32,103 bases of DNA, taken from positions 1 through 32,103 of IMG/VR virus record IMGVR_UViG_3300003322_001065. One strand, written 5' to 3'. Below are positions 30,635-32,103 of the stretch, piece after piece. Within the stretch, counting starts at the first letter, position 1, and the number at the start of each line of letters is the position of its first letter. A program made the translations under genes and the position numbers. The DNA is from a virus. The notes below the pieces were generated by a model that searched no databases, was not told the origin of the DNA, and saw only the letters and a program-made list of their open reading frames with translations.

Positions 30635-31695
30635 ACACCATGGAAGGCGAGATCGTCCGCAGTGAGGCCCCCCTTTCTCAACGGGCCATGCTCAGCAAGG
30701 AACTGCTCAAGGTGGAGGCTGAGCAGCGCACTCTGCTGGGGCAGTACGTCAAGCAGCAGATGGTGGAGGGGACGGACTACGGGAAGATCCCCGGCACTGA
30801 GAAGCCCACCCTGCTCAAGCCCGGAGCTGAGAAACTGCTGTCCCTGTTCCACTGTTCGCCGGAGTTCGAACTCGTCCGCGACCAGTGTTCCCAGGACTTC
30901 GAGCGCGGCTTCTTCAAGTACACCTTCCGCGTCATCATCCGAGGCCCTGGAGGCCACCTGTTGGCCGAGGGCTACGGCTCGGCCAATAGCAGGGAGCAGC
31001 GCTACCGGTGGCGCAATGCGAACCGACGGTGCCCAGCATGCGCCAAGGAGGCCATCATACAGGGGAAGGCCGAGTACGGCGGCGGTTGGGTGTGCTTCAA
31101 GAAAAAGGGCGGGTGCGGTGAGAAGTTCTCGGCCGATGACAGGCGCATCACTGAGCAGCCCCAGGGTCGCGTCGAAAACGAGGACATCGCCGACCTCGAC
31201 AACACCATCCTGAAGATGGCGAAGAAGCGGGCCCTCGTGGATGGGGCCATTGCCCTAGCCAGGTGCTCGGACATGTTCACCCAGGACGTCGAGGACTTCG
31301 CCGGGCACCACGATGAGCCGCAGCAACGAGTGGCCAGCACGCAGCCCGAGACTTCTTCAATTCCGCAGGAGGAACAGGCCGTCCCGAAGAAGCGTGCGCA
31401 GGTGAAGAAGCCGGCAGCCCTGCTGACGCTCGAGGAGGCCGAGAAGAAGGACCTCTCCAAGGAACTCGTGGGCTACGACAGGTGGAAAAGCAAGGCCATC
31501 GCGGAGCTCGACGACACCGACCTGGGCGAAGCTTGGGACTTCGGGGAGGGTCGGGTGAAGGAGCTCTCAAGCCACGAGCACCCCGACCACTGGGCGCTGA
31601 ACGGGCTGAAGAACCGGGTGCTCCTGCTCTCCATTGAGTACCGGAACCGCGAGAAGCGCGCGGGCACGTTCCCCACCAGCCTGGAAGCCCCCTGA
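30631..31695 (+). CDS. conserved phage early protein with internal zinc ribbon (354 aa)
   Basis: ATG 30631 overlaps the previous stop. Conserved blocks: QYVKQQMVEGTDYGKIPGTE, KPTLLKPGAEKLLSLF, a beta region with AEGYGSANSREQRYRWR, then a zinc ribbon with Cys pairs (RRCPACAKEAI; WVCFKKKGGCGEKF), followed by NEDIADLDNTILKMAKKRAL and a Lys/Pro-rich linker. The set is very common in phage replication/recombination regions. I suspect single-strand DNA binding or annealing, but no motif proves it. The C-terminal 100 residues form a separate helical domain. Confidence 0.78.
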   Translation: MNTMEGEIVRSEAPLSQRAMLSKELLKVEAEQRTLLGQYVKQQMVEGTDYGKIPGTEKPTLLKPGAEKLLSLFHCSPEFELVRDQCSQDFERGFFKYTFRVIIRGPGGHLLAEGYGSANSREQRYRWRNANRRCPACAKEAIIQGKAEYGGGWVCFKKKGGCGEKFSADDRRITEQPQGRVENEDIADLDNTILKMAKKRALVDGAIALARCSDMFTQDVEDFAGHHDEPQQRVASTQPETSSIPQEEQAVPKKRAQVKKPAALLTLEEAEKKDLSKELVGYDRWKSKAIAELDDTDLGEAWDFGEGRVKELSSHEHPDHWALNGLKNRVLLLSIEYRNREKRAGTFPTSLEAP

Positions 31696-31747
31696 TTCAC
31701 CGTTTCCCGCAGCAGACGCAGTGAACCCCGTAGCACTTGGAGGAAGC

Positions 31748-32059
31748 ATGGCAGCGAAGAAGGCAATGAAGCAGCAGGTCGTGGTGTTTGCCCGGGCTCC
31801 GAACAGCAACTGGGCCCGCATCGTGTATGGCACGCTCGTTGCCAAGGACCTGAAGAACGGCACCGCGACGCTCACCGACACCCGGCAGTGCCTTTACTAC
31901 ACTAAGGAGACGGGCGGTGAGGCCGGCTTGGCCGCCATCGGCCCGCAGGCTGGCAGTCGTCTCAGCCCGAAGACGACGGGCGCGGTGGACCTGGTCGGCG
32001 TGGGGATGGTGGCGGAGTGCTCGGTCACGGCCATCAAGGCGTGGGAGGACCTCGCGTGA
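31748..32059 (+). CDS. DUF6948-like phage protein (103 aa)
   Basis: A strong ribosome site (TTGGAGGAAGC) precedes ATG 31748. VVVFARAPNSNWARIVYGTL followed by VAKDLKNGTATLTDTRQCLY resembles the DUF6948 beta domain found in many phages (there typically VRTYSAGVHVGTLVSR), with the late VDLVGVGMVAECSVTAIKAW also fitting. Function unknown. It overlaps the glycine-rich repeat gene by GTGA, a pairing I recall from other phages. Confidence 0.75.
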   Translation: MAAKKAMKQQVVVFARAPNSNWARIVYGTLVAKDLKNGTATLTDTRQCLYYTKETGGEAGLAAIGPQAGSRLSPKTTGAVDLVGVGMVAECSVTAIKAWEDLA

Positions 32060-32103
32060 GGCGGGCCGGGTACGGGTACGGGTACGGGGACGGGTACGGG
32101 TAC
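32056..32103 (+). CDS. glycine-rich Gly-Tyr/Asp repeat protein, 5' end (runs off window)
   Basis: A GTG at 32056 overlaps the previous stop. The reading starts RRAG then repeats Gly-Tyr and Gly-Asp, encoded by GGGTAC/GGGGAC hexamers, to the last base. The left window end carries the same repeat in frame 3 ending at TAG 45-47, so the gene most likely continues there with an unknown number of repeats missing. The bases as given do not join in frame (a 3n+1 insertion is needed). The product would be a disordered, tyrosine-containing low-complexity protein. Confidence 0.65.
   Translation, partial: MRRAGYGYGYGDGYGY

Overview
The window reads as most of the genome of a temperate, short-tailed (podovirus-type) phage of a high-GC host, most likely a myxobacterium. 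Pointers to the host are the very high GC, a cysteine-motif protein at 514-927 that I recall as typical of myxobacterial chromosomes, and a tyrosine integrase with a zinc-ribbon insertion. This is judged from recalled family features, not from a database search. The attachment site is internal (about 26.7 kb), so the DNA is in phage (circular or permuted) form rather than an integrated prophage. Both ends lie in the same GGGNNC hexanucleotide repeat, so the molecule probably closes across a repeat gap that is missing here.

Layout. (1) 119-927: a doubtful small membrane ORF, then a leftward two-gene unit (holin-like membrane/coiled-coil protein and a Cys-motif secreted protein). (2) 951-17656: rightward late operon in P22-like order: small terminase, a small unknown, large terminase, portal, small head protein, scaffold, capsid, decoration-like protein, head protein, tail adaptor, gp10-like tail hub, GNAT protein, S74 chaperone protein, ejection proteins and a secreted fiber-like protein. 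Two GC hairpins flank the decoration gene. (3) 17634-19425: a leftward lipoprotein, a rightward Trp-rich membrane protein, and an inverted-repeat-flanked module with a strong sigma70-type promoter, an 82-codon gene and a ribbon-helix-helix (RHH) regulator, closed by back-to-back terminators. (4) 19433-26824: a leftward operon of 17 genes in which all 16 junctions overlap by 1-11 bp. It carries a DpdA-like 7-deazaguanine DNA transglycosylase, a beta-type DNA methyltransferase, a replication-initiator-like protein with iteron-like DNA inside its gene, a PD-(D/E)XK nuclease, zinc-ribbon and wHTH proteins, and several proteins under 60 residues. (5) 26638-28674: attP (3' part of a tRNA-Arg gene flanked by paired repeats), integrase and an RHH repressor candidate. 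(6) 28712-28780: a divergent promoter pair with four similar 10-bp operators, probably the lysis-lysogeny switch. (7) 28785-32103: rightward early operon of small proteins, a conserved 354-aa zinc-ribbon protein, a DUF6948-like protein and a glycine-rich repeat protein that runs off the end.

How it fits together (inference). The RHH protein and integrase are transcribed leftward from the switch. When the switch fires rightward, the early operon is expressed. The leftward operon supplies DNA modification and replication functions, and its first ORF runs through attP, so integration would cut it off from its upstream DNA. The late operon starts at a promoter with a good -10 but no -35, suggesting a phage activator. 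No endolysin, sigma factor, intact tRNA gene or CRISPR array was recognised.
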